A stretch of 64,000 nucleotides of DNA from Hydractinia symbiolongicarpus (Eukaryota; Cnidaria; Hydrozoa; Anthoathecata; Hydractiniidae): assembly GCF_029227915.1 (NCBI RefSeq), contig NC_079887.1, positions 23,061,650 through 23,125,649 on the forward strand, read 5' to 3'. A program made the translations under genes and the position numbers. Below are positions 10,697 through 19,500 of this stretch, one piece after another. The notes under the pieces are model-generated. The model had not been told where the DNA came from. It ran no database searches and saw only the letters and a list, made by a program, of their open reading frames with translations. Position 1 is the stretch's first letter, and every line of letters begins with the position of its first letter.

Positions 10697-12480
10697 TGCA
10701 AGAGTTTGCTAAAAAACATTGTTTTTTTATATTACGTGTAGCAATAAGTATCACCACAGGCTGAAAAAAAAGCATTTTAATAAACACTATCTTTTCAGAT
10801 ATGACGGGTCCCTCAACGGATGCTTAATCGCCTTTCAAGGCTTTTTTTACATAATGCAGACATACATATCCACGATGTGTTACGACTGCTCCGCCTGTAA
10901 GTGCATCATGCAAACTTGATTCATCCGTGCTTCGTCGGCGTTCACCTCCGTACGAGTTAGGAACCGCATGGCCTGTATATCTTCCGTGAGACCGAGGCTA
11001 CCAACCACGAAGGGGCCGGGCTGTTGATATCTGTGTCTACGTAGTTCCTAATTAGGCCAGGAGTCGGTGAATTAGCTAGGATGAACTTGTTGGCTTTGTA
11101 CAGTCACACACGTGGTTCGTGTGCCAAAAAGAGAGGTCGTGCGAAGCGAAGATTTTCAGTTCTAAGAATAGGTACAGGGGCTTCGATATGTCCAACACGT
11201 CGGTGGGGAAATGGTAGCGTAGCTCGTAGTGGTCGATTGTGGGTTGTTTTCGAAACGATGATTTAGAAGATAGAAGACTGCAACTAATGAAAATTTTCTC
11301 TATTATTCGTAAATTTCATAAAACGTTTTAAGTATGATACAAAAAATATATATACAACTTTAAACAACACCGAAAACGAAAGGAAAAACCCCTTTTCTTA
11401 AAAAAAAGTTTTGCCGACGTGAAATAGGTATTTGCCGACGTGTCTGGCAAAAGTATCAAATCACGTCGGCACGATTTTGCCGTCGTAAAAAATTCCTAAT
11501 TAAAAGGGTTGAATCAGACAAATTTATATTATGATTATTTGAAAGCAAATTCAAACAAACCTTTGCCACCCTTTGAACAAACAACTAATAATGCAAGAGT
11601 TTGCTAAAAAACATTGTTTTTTTATATTACGTGTAGCAATAAGTATCACCACAGGCTGAAAAAAAAGCATTTTAATAAACACTATCTTTTCAGATATGAC
11701 GGGTCCCTCAACGGATGCTTAATCGCCTTTCAAGGCTTTTTTTACATAATGCAGACATACATATCCACGATGTGTTACGACTGCTCCGCCTGTAAGTGCA
11801 TCATGCAAACTTGATTCATCCGTGCTTCGTCGGCGTTCACCTCCGTACGAGTTAGGAACCGCATGGCCTGTATATCTTCCGTGAGACCGAGGCTACCAAC
11901 CACGAAGGGGCCGGGCTGTTGATATCTGTGTCTACGTAGTTCCTAATTAGGCCAGGAGTCGGTGAATTAGCTAGGATGAACTTGTTGGCTTTGTACAGTC
12001 ACACACGTGGTTCGTGTGCCAAAAAGAGAGGTCGTGCGAAGCGAAGATTTTCAGTTCTAAGAATAGGTACAGGGGCTTCGATATGTCCAACACGTCGGTG
12101 GGGAAATGGTAGCGTAGCTCGTAGTGGTCGATTGTGGGTTGTTTTCGAAACGATGATTTAGAAGATAGAAGACTGCAACTAATGAAAATTTTCTCTATTA
12201 TTCGTAAATTTCATAAAACGTTTTAAGTATGATACAAAAAATATATATACAACTTTAAACAACACCGAAAACGAAAGGAAAAACCCCTTTTCTTAAAAAA
12301 AAGTTTTGCCGACGTGAAATAGGTATTTGCCGACGTGTCTGGCAAAAGTATCAAATCACGTCGGCACGATTTTGCCGTCGTAAAAAATTCCTAATTAAAA
12401 GGGTTGAATCAGACAAATTTATATTATGATTATTTGAAAGCAAATTCAAACAAACCTTTGCCACCCTTTGAACAAACAAC
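10692..12480. repeat. Tandem duplication, two copies of about 895 bp
   Basis: Copy 1 runs about 10692-11585 and copy 2 about 11587-12480. They appear identical wherever compared, including small shadow ORFs of 66 and 61 codons in each. The unit contains the last bases of the hAT coding region, the GC-richer hAT 3' region, the hAT right end, one AATCAG duplication and about 70 bp of the piggyBac gene. The duplication therefore happened after hAT insertion. A single extra T sits at the junction (11586). It could also be an assembly artefact. Confidence 0.92.
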
Positions 12481-13798
12481 AATCACAGAGATTATGGCGT
12501 TTTTTGGTATGGTCGTCGCAATGGGACTAGCGAGACTTCCATGATGTTATGATGATTACTGGGCAAGGGGAATTATGCGCATGCCATGGTTTGCATCAAC
12601 AATGTTTCGAAAAAGGTTCAGAGATATCTTGAGGTATTTTCATCTTGTAGATAATAGAAAAAATGTTGAGAAAGGACACCCTAATTACTCAAAACTGTTC
12701 AAACTTGGTGGGTTGGAGGAAAAATTAAGTAAAACGTTTTCAGACATGTATCATCCTGGGCAAAATCTTAGCATAGACGAACAAATGATTGGTATGAAAA
12801 GCCGAGTGGGCTTTATCCAATACATGTCCAAAAAACCAAAGAAATTTGGTGTCAAGGTTTGGGCATGTTGCGAAGCGGAATCCTCGTACTGTCTGAAGTT
12901 TCAGATTTACACCGGAGCGTCAGACACTGGAGCTGAGCATGGTTTGTCACACCGAGTTGTATTTGATCTCATGGAAAACTACCTCGATCGGAATTATCAT
13001 TTGTTCATTGATAATTTTTACACAAGCCTAAACCTGATCAAAAGCCTCAAGGATAGGCAAACATATGCCTGCGGAACTATCAGAACGAACCGAGGTGAAT
13101 TCCCGAAACGATTCAAGGAAGGAAAACTTGATATCGGCAAATCAATGTATATTCAGATTGATACTATTGTTGCAGTTCACTAGAAAGATAAGAGGGATGT
13201 TTTTGTTATGTCCTCTATTCATGGGAATCAAGAAGTCACCATTCAACGACATAAAGGAGATGTTGAAAAGCCTTCCATGATTCAGTCGTACAATCAAAGC
13301 ATGGGAGGCGTTGATAAATGTGATCAACGTATATCATACTACGGCCTGAACCGAAAATCCTGGAAGTGGTGGAAAAAAGTCTTTTTTAGACTCTTGGATA
13401 TGTCTATCATTAACAGCATGTTGCTTTTTTTCAAGAAGTATCCTGAATTTGAGAAGAAAAAGAATCCACACAAAAAATTCAGAGAAATGCTTATTCATCA
13501 ACTTGTACAGCCTTACCTTGATGAGAAGGCCGAGAATTTTGTTCAAAGAGCAGGCCGCCCAAGTTTAGAGCCAGCTCAAAGAGCAAAATTTGATGTTCTG
13601 GATGCTACCAGATTGACGGGGAAGCACTACCCTTCCAAAAGAAATCCAAGAAGAAAGTGTTATATGTGTGCGTATAAAATCGATCCGGAGACTGGAAAGC
13701 GCAGTAACAAACGCACGGTGAATTATTGCGAGAAGTGTGGAAAATATGTGTGTGAGAACTGTTTCAAAGACTTTCACAGCAAAAGCAGTATTTGAAAC

Positions 13799-14862
13799 CT
13801 TATCAATTGCCCCATAGTAGTTTTTGATTTCATTTTTATTGTTGATAATTGATGCTTCACACCAGGTTATACATATATTATAAAAAATTTTCTTAGAAAT
13901 TTCATATTTTTCGATGTTTACATTTTTTCAATTATTTCAATAAGTACATGAGGAATTTCAAAAAAAAATTTTTTGTTTAATTACTAAGATGTTCTGCTAC
14001 AAGTATTATGAGATTTAGGTCTTTAGACAAGTGCAATAAGTTTTGAAAGCACTTCAAACTTGAAATTTTTGAAAATTTTTGTCCTTTTGAGAATTTTTGG
14101 ATGCTATGCAACCACATCTCAGTTGCTTTGGTGACATATTTTGAATTTTAGTTTTATATGTTTGCAATCTGTGGTCTATAAGCTTTCAGAAAATATATAG
14201 TTTATGGGGGTCTACTCCTACTTTAAAGGGTTAATTATGTTTGGGCTAATTTCTTGAATATGGCGCAGTATCAACAAGTGAATCCCTATTGATTTCTTTA
14301 CAGGCTAGCGGCTAATTTTCTATAATACAGTATTTAAAAAATAACTTTCTATATCTGGTAGGCAAATTCAAATTTTGTAGCTCAATTCACTGATAATAAA
14401 CTGCTCATGGCTATAAAGTTTAATCTAAGAAATAAATAGCAATAAGTTGTTCTTAACCGTCAAATTGAGTTGGTTCCTTTCCATATACCAATACATTACA
14501 GGGAATTTTTGTTTAAAACAATATATATATACATCAACTTTTCATTAAACTGTTTTTTCGTGTAGTAGCGAAATTCAATTATTGCTACGGTAACTTCACA
14601 AAATAGATAAATACACAAAAGCACACAAAAAATTTAAGCTTATATTTTGCACAGACTTATCTCCCAAATTTGTACTTTTTATTTCCTTAAAGTATATATA
14701 GCTTCCATTAACATAAACTGTAAATATATGAATAAAGTATATACTACAGAGCAGTTCTATAAAGTATAGACAGTCAGGGAGAATTAATAATATCGTTCTT
14801 GCATAGCCAAGTTCACTGCTATACATTTTGAATACTTATACTGTATCGGCTAAACTATCATA
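13799..14862. other. piggyBac 3' region and AT-rich intergenic DNA
   Basis: The first 430 bp follow the piggyBac stop codon and end in CTTTAAAGGG|TTAA at 14221-14234, which fits the right terminus and TTAA target site of a piggyBac element. No matching TTAACCC left end was found upstream, so the left side may be truncated. The rest (14235-14862) is AT-rich with no convincing gene; the small open frame at 14596-14826 (minus) looks like noise. Confidence 0.55.
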
Positions 14863-15717
14863 TTACATGCTAATTATCTGTTCTCCCTGACTGATAGATA
14901 TATCTACAACACATAAACATAAGTATATATTGTATACAACGAAAAAACATCTCTTGTAGCTAGAGCTAAAGCTGCCTAATCTGGCACAGACATCTTCTTC
15001 AACCCTATCCACCACTTCCTGATTAACGAGTTGTTGAACATTTGCATCAACAACAGTATAACGTTGAATAAAAAAATTTATTTTCACCGTGTTTGTTTCA
15101 AAATTATATTCAAAACGAATTGGAGTATAATTTGAGACTGGTACTTTCGCATGACCAGCATACACCATCTCACGCTTACCAGTGTCACTAACAACCTTTT
15201 TTTTAAACTGCCTCTTCACCAGATAATTTGTTCCATCAAAACGAGATGGACTGAATATCTTTTCAGCAGAGTTTGTTGAGGCAATAAAAACAAACATCTT
15301 CCCTTTTTTCTTGCCTTTTGCCTTTGGACTAACCATTTTTACATCAGCCCCATATGTTGCACAAAGGCAAGCTATGTGACTCCAAATTTGTTGCGGAATA
15401 AAATGCACTACTGGAGGAGCCAAACCAGTTAAATTGCCCCGACTTAACTTTGCCATAAAGGCTTTCCCAATTAGCCTCAGATAGGAGTCAATCATTGGGC
15501 CAGCTAGCACCAAATGATTGCCCACTATCTTCTCAGCACTACTTAACTCACCACCCATTGTGTAATCTTTGTAATCTTCTTTACACTCGGCATACGAACG
15601 TCTTTCAAACGTTGCAAGTCTATGCTCTTTTTGTAGCCAGAATGTATCGCTTTTTCGCTGGCAGACATCTTGGTTTGACTTAGCTTCCTTGTCGGTTGTC
15701 GGTTTGACAAATCCTTA
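14863..15717 (-). CDS. Unrecognised protein-coding exon, divergent from the YqaJ remnant
   Basis: The minus frame is open from about 15717 to 14863. The first ATG is at 15558 (MGGELSSAEKIVG), but the frame upstream of it is also protein-like (FWLQKEHRLATFERRSYAEC), so the exon probably begins near 15712 after an AAG acceptor and the true start is on an unseen exon. The protein has a lysine-rich loop (SPKAKGKKKGKM) and otherwise mixed composition, and ends in a hydrophobic tail after a cluster SFSSSYKR. I recognise no domain. It sits head-to-head with the YqaJ remnant, and a third gene of the same mobile element is possible. A second overlapping frame (15755-15543) is judged to be a shadow. 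Confidence 0.45.
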
Positions 15718-15862
15718 ATTTTCGCAATTGTAAATAATCCAACGGTTGCCGACAATTTTCCTAAAGTTGTTTAACTTTAAATACGGCTTTTTTCTTTTCT
15801 CGTTCGCCGTTGAATTTACCGTTGATTTCTCGCAAACGGGAGAAAATGAGGATAAAAATTAC

Positions 15863-16326
15863 CACCGAGATGGAAGAGAAATGGAGCCTGTTGCGTTAGC
15901 CGCATTTAAAGAAGAAATAAAGAAAGAGCATAAAAATGTAGAAGTGCGGTCTTGTGGCTTATTTATTGACGGGACGTGAAGTTTGTTGGTGCTAGTCCTG
16001 ATGGGTTGGTGACTTGTTGCTGCTGTTCGCCTAGCTGTCTGGAAATAAAGTGCCCCTTTTCAATAAGCCACAAGTCCCCAACAGATGTGGTACTTGATTT
16101 TCTGGTTGAAAGGAATGGAAAGGCGTTAAAAAAATCACACAAATATTACACGCAGTGTCAATTGCAAATGTATGCAACAAATTTGAAAAAATGTTTTTTT
16201 ATGGTTTGGACTTCGCATGGCTTTGTTATTGATGACATTTTGTATGATGAAGATTTTTGTAAAAATTTAATTGAGATGGTAAAGCTATTTTATGAAAAAT
16301 TTATAGATTTTAAGTTTAATGTTTAA
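15863..16326 (+). pseudogene. YqaJ-type (lambda exonuclease-like) nuclease domain, 5'-truncated and frameshifted
   Basis: The YqaJ fold is clear. GREMEPVALAAF is followed by a GLFIDGT/KFVGASPDGLV junction, LEIKCPFS with the E-x-K catalytic pair, and KYYTQCQLQMYAT with the late conserved glutamine. One base is missing at about 15978, where GACGTGAAG reads as a stop in one frame and MKFVGASPDG in the next; a conserved Trp codon is the likely casualty. Only the C-terminal domain is present. Phage YqaJ proteins are recombination exonucleases. In eukaryotes such proteins are, to my knowledge, companions of THAP transposases in ISL2EU-type elements, and one lies 0.9 kb away in convergent orientation. 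Confidence 0.8.
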
Positions 16327-16382
16327 AACTAACTGATGTATTTGTATTTTTTGTGTATATATTTTCGAAAAAAATTGCGTAA

Positions 16383-16449
16383 AGCCTTGATCGTCTAATG
16401 TAAGACACCTACATTGTAGGAAATCCAGGTTCAAGTCCTGGTCAAGGTA
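16383..16449 (+). other. tRNA-like sequence (degenerate)
   Basis: A seven-pair acceptor-like stem (CCTTGAT with GTCAAGG), a D-arm-like GTCT/AGAC and a good T-arm (CCAGG-TTCAAGT-CCTGG) are present. The anticodon region is a near-perfect palindrome (CCTACATTGTAGG) that cannot form a normal 7-base loop. A functional tRNA is unlikely; a tRNA-derived SINE head is more likely. Confidence 0.5.
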
Positions 16450-16568
16450 TTGTGGATGTAATTTAGAGATAAAATGTTATAATATTTTGCAAATATGTAA
16501 AAATACATAACATTGTTAAAATGTTTTATGTCTGAAATACAGTTTCTGCTGCTATATTCTAACGTAAA

Positions 16569-16631
16569 ATCACCTTGACCAGGACTTGAACCTGGATTTC
16601 CTACAATGTAGGTGTCTTGATGATGAGGTGA
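16569..16631 (-). other. tRNA-like sequence, inverted partner
   Basis: On the minus strand this copy shares the T-arm and anticodon palindrome of the first, but its 5' strand differs (TCACCT) and pairs with its own 3' end (AGGTGA). Each copy therefore keeps an acceptor-like stem despite different 5' halves. It lies within the foldback element. Confidence 0.45.
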
Positions 16632-17246
16632 CAAAACAGCTAGCTGTAATGATATTTCTTGTCTAATGACAGCTGGTTCTACTATAGTTAGAGGTTGCAA
16701 CCCTCTAGAGATTTTTCAAAAAAGCAAAATCCCCCTTTTGCAAGGATTTCCTAAAAACATTGACCGTAGAAGGCAGAAAAATACAACAGCGACAGAACAC
16801 CACACTAAACAATAAATATTAAAGCAATTCAAAATGAATTGAATAGGTACAAATGAGATAAATAAAACTTATCATAACGTGAATATCCTTAAACGGATAA
16901 ATTTAAATTATTCTTTAGAGAATGTGTTTAAGAAGCAAACAACTATCTGCGCGCCAGGACTTGTGACCCTGGCTGTAGCTTTCCACATGTGTTATGGAGC
17001 TCCAACACTCAGCCTTACACAGATAATTGTTGCTGTGGACCTGCCTAATGACAGTACCAGCCTGTCATAACTGGGGTAATATGCGTGGCCGTAACACCAC
17101 GAAGACCAGATAAGAAAATCTAACCCCCTTGCAAAGCTTATTAGACGATCAAGACTTTTTTTTTTTACAAATGCGTGAAAATATTAAATTTATACAAAAA
17201 ACAGCTATAGCTATATACATAAATACACCTAATCAAATATAATAAA

Positions 17247-18878
17247 TTAACTGTCCTTTTTTTTAGCTTTTTGAATTAACATGGATTTCAAGTTACAAAA
17301 TGCACCACATGTACGGACAATATCATCAACGTGATGCAGCATTGTGATTGGTAGAGGTGTCTGCAAGATACGATAAGTTTTGATACGCCGTATTGACCTT
17401 TCCACGTGTATTCTTAAGTTTGCCACGGATTTGGTTTTGCTGCATTCCATAAATGTCATTTGTGATTTTAACCTGGCTCCTGGAGGTACAACTAGATGGC
17501 AGTATCGTAAAAGGAGTTCCTCTGTGATCTGGAATCCTCTGTCTGCCATTATATTGTCTCCATATTCTAATAATTCAAAAAAGCCACTGTCATTGCAAAT
17601 AAATTTGTCTGAAGCTCTTCCCCCATAGCAATCAGATAAAAAGGTTATATAACCAGCAGGAGAAATACCAATTAAAAACTTTACAGTGTTATGATGTTTA
17701 TAGTCTGACCATGTGACAGCTTGAACATTTAAGGACTTGGATCGTTTAATGAATATCGCAGAACAATCAATTATGCACCTTACATTTCCGTACCCCTTTT
17801 CCTTGTAGATATCAGGCATATGTTCCAAAATGCTTTCCTTTGGTATCCAATTAACTAACACATCAGCTAATGTTTTTCTAAGGAATTTAACCCACGACGT
17901 AAAAATGTTAGAATATAATGTTGTGGAGATGCAAAACCTATCTGCTAAATCCTCATTTAACAGACCAAGTCTCAGTCTCATTAATGTCAATAAAAACTCA
18001 TTTTTTGCAGAAAGCTTTCTCGTGGTGGTATTGGAGTTATTATTTCGCCTTTTTATTTTAGAGTGTGTTGCTTTACGTGCTTTTGAACATCCCTTCCAAT
18101 AAACCATACACGAAATGTAAGGCTTCAGAAGTGCAAAAATAGCATTAAAAGCTGCAATTGTCATTATTCCAGTATAAAAGTTCATTTTGGTGTCAGTTTT
18201 AATCTTTTGTAAATTAAATGGAGTATTTTGATTTTTTTGCAATAGGGCTTCTTTTTTCAGTCTTTTGTTCTCACGTGATAATGTCCCAATTTTTCTCGTC
18301 AACGACAATATCAAGCTCTTCTTATCTTTACAGACAAGGCATTGCTTGGTGCCTTCGGACAGGCAGTACTGATGATCTTGCGTAGGTGGTGTAAAAATGT
18401 TAACAGTCAATTGTTGATCAGGAGAACGTGGCGGTGACAAGAAAGGATTTGCTTCAGTTACACCAAGGGTTTCTCGATCATCAATTTTCTTGGATTTCTT
18501 TTTTGCTGACGGTAATGGGTTTTTAAACAGTGTTCTTCTTGAAGTACTCTGACGCATTTCATAACCCATATTTAGTGTAGGATTAGGGTTTTCCACACTT
18601 GGCACATTGTCAACAAAATGAATACTACAAATGCGATCACTGCTTTTTGGCTGCCACTGACTTTTATCTGGGTTAACTCTTTTAATATGTTTTAACCACT
18701 TCTGTCTTTTTTCCAAATATCTGACAGGCCCAGGAAAGCAATATAATTTGAAGGGTTGCTCACAGCCACATTCTTTTTTCAGTACACCATGGTGAGTTTC
18801 ACATTCACTATTCTTCCACTTTTCTAACATCCTTGAGTTGTTAGTGCATTCAACAACAGCGCAATTGACTGGCCCCAT
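17247..18878 (-). CDS. THAP-domain DDE_Tnp_4 transposase (ISL2EU-like), intact
   Basis: A 543-residue protein open from ATG to stop. The N-terminal THAP zinc finger (about residues 1-95) shows CAVVEC, the CFPGP segment and RICSIHF, giving the C2CH ligands and conserved Pro/Phe. A linker with a coiled-coil-like stretch follows (LTRKIGTLSRENKRLKKE). A helix-turn-helix of the HTH_Tnp_4 type (LTLMRLRLGLLNEDLADRF) precedes the DDE_4 nuclease. Acidic residues are seen in CIIDCSAIFI, GRASDKFI and MADRGF, and in HVERSIRRIK. The protein may be a live transposase or a domesticated gene; no terminal repeats were recognised beyond it. Its convergence with the YqaJ remnant 0.9 kb away suggests both came from one ISL2EU-like element, later split by the foldback element. 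Confidence 0.88.
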   Translation of the reverse strand: MGPVNCAVVECTNNSRMLEKWKNSECETHHGVLKKECGCEQPFKLYCFPGPVRYLEKRQKWLKHIKRVNPDKSQWQPKSSDRICSIHFVDNVPSVENPNPTLNMGYEMRQSTSRRTLFKNPLPSAKKKSKKIDDRETLGVTEANPFLSPPRSPDQQLTVNIFTPPTQDHQYCLSEGTKQCLVCKDKKSLILSLTRKIGTLSRENKRLKKEALLQKNQNTPFNLQKIKTDTKMNFYTGIMTIAAFNAIFALLKPYISCMVYWKGCSKARKATHSKIKRRNNNSNTTTRKLSAKNEFLLTLMRLRLGLLNEDLADRFCISTTLYSNIFTSWVKFLRKTLADVLVNWIPKESILEHMPDIYKEKGYGNVRCIIDCSAIFIKRSKSLNVQAVTWSDYKHHNTVKFLIGISPAGYITFLSDCYGGRASDKFICNDSGFFELLEYGDNIMADRGFQITEELLLRYCHLVVPPGARLKSQMTFMECSKTKSVANLRIHVERSIRRIKTYRILQTPLPITMLHHVDDIVRTCGAFCNLKSMLIQKAKKKDS

Positions 18879-19159
18879 TGTAGTTTTAATAAAAACTGTT
18901 TAAAAATATAAGTTTGCTATGTATTATAAAATAAATATGTCTTTCTGCTCTTGAAACCCTCTTGAAATAACGCGGCGCTTTTTGTCTGTCCCCTCTAAAC
19001 TAGAGCCCAGTTTCCTTTATGCGCGATTGAGAGCTACGGGGTTGATTGGTGTATAGGATACTAACTGGGAGACTTATCCTTAAATCTTTAACCATTTTTT
19101 CACGAAAGTTGTTTTTTTAAATTTGCAGTTACGTTATTTTATATCTCTTTAGACTTAAC

Positions 19160-19282
19160 ATGAAGTTAGAAGACGCTCTAGTAACCATATTCATTGGTAT
19201 CTCATTTATAATCACGCTAACTGGAACGCTACTTGGAACATCAGTCGGTTTAACGCTTAAAGCTTGGAAAAATAAGTATTAA
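19160..19282 (+). CDS. Candidate 40-residue single-pass membrane microprotein
   Basis: A short ORF with ATG after TTAACA, coding a peptide that starts MKLEDALVTIFIG and ends KAWKNKY. It has one continuous hydrophobic segment (about residues 7-32) flanked by an acidic N-terminus and a basic C-terminus, the layout of a small membrane protein. It may be the 5' leader of the retroelement that begins at 19501, or a host microprotein. It resembles no family I know and could be chance. Confidence 0.3.
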   Translation: MKLEDALVTIFIGISFIITLTGTLLGTSVGLTLKAWKNKY

Positions 19283-19500
19283 ACGGTATTAATGATGGCG
19301 GACGCATGAATATGAATTTGTAATCGGAAGTGAAAAATTTATCTGGTAATGCAGCGACGTGACGTTAAAACGTAAAGAAACACTGCCGCAAAATTACTAG
19401 ATTGTTTTCAGAGACTTTGTTGCTGATATATAATATTTAAAGTGTTCTTTCATTATATACCAAAAGAAATTTGATTGATCCAATGATTTGACAACTAGAC

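Larger units (their letters stand above)
8706..12406 (+). mobile_element. hAT-type transposon nested in the piggyBac gene, right end duplicated
   Basis: The element begins CAACCCTTTTAATT at 8706 and its right end is the reverse complement, AATTAAAAGGGTTG, ending at 11511 (and again at 12406 in the tandem copy). It is flanked by AATCAG (8700-8705 and 11512-11517 / 12407-12412). Removing it restores the piggyBac reading frame exactly across that hexamer. Subterminal GCCGACGTGA/GCCGTCGTGA motifs recur near both ends. Internal coding sequence is hAT-like but heavily deleted. The 6-bp duplication is shorter than the usual 8 bp for hATs; subgroups with 5-6 bp are known, so the assignment rests on the protein. 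Confidence 0.85.
8166..13795 (+). pseudogene. piggyBac-type transposase, interrupted by a hAT insertion and two nonsense codons
   Basis: A DDE_Tnp_1_7 (piggyBac/PGBD-like) transposase. The 5' part (8166-8705) has an acidic N-terminus, an Arg-Gly-rich stretch and the family motif FTGPSREATLPETPLQFF, and ends in FFTDNIFEQLSNQ. A 3.7-kb hAT insertion follows, and coding resumes after its right end with TNLYYDYLKANSNKPLPPFE (second copy, from about 12407). The core shows the catalytic aspartates in LSIDEQMIG, LFIDNFYTSLN and MGGVDKCDQR. The C-terminus has the cysteine-rich finger (CYMC, CEKCGKYVCENC). Two in-frame stops disrupt it: TGA at 12542-12544 (after MGLARLP) and TAG at 13181-13183, where the family usually has Trp before KDKRDVFV. 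The right end of the element is probably the GGG|TTAA at 14228-14234. The copy is inactive. Confidence 0.88.
16383..17156. mobile_element. Foldback/SINE-like element with tRNA-like arms
   Basis: The ends are an inverted repeat: AGCCTTGATCGTCTAAT at 16383 and ATTAGACGATCAAGACT at 17140-17156, with one mismatch. Inside, a 45-bp tRNA-like sequence occurs twice in opposite orientation (16404-16449 and 16569-16615). The right third (about 16945-17129) recurs in reverse complement at 28348-28540 and, more diverged, in the foldback at 53930-55005. The T-run after 17156 could be a retroposition tail or terminator. No protein is encoded. Confidence 0.65.

Noticed and set aside
11081-12161. Duplicated 61- and 66-codon ORFs as a pair of small genes
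   Set aside because: Both lie in the 895-bp tandem repeat inside hAT non-coding sequence; identity reflects the duplication, not selection.
16383-16449. Functional tRNA gene
   Set aside because: The anticodon arm is a palindrome with no 7-base loop, and an inverted partner lies in the same foldback element; tRNA-derived repeat is more likely.
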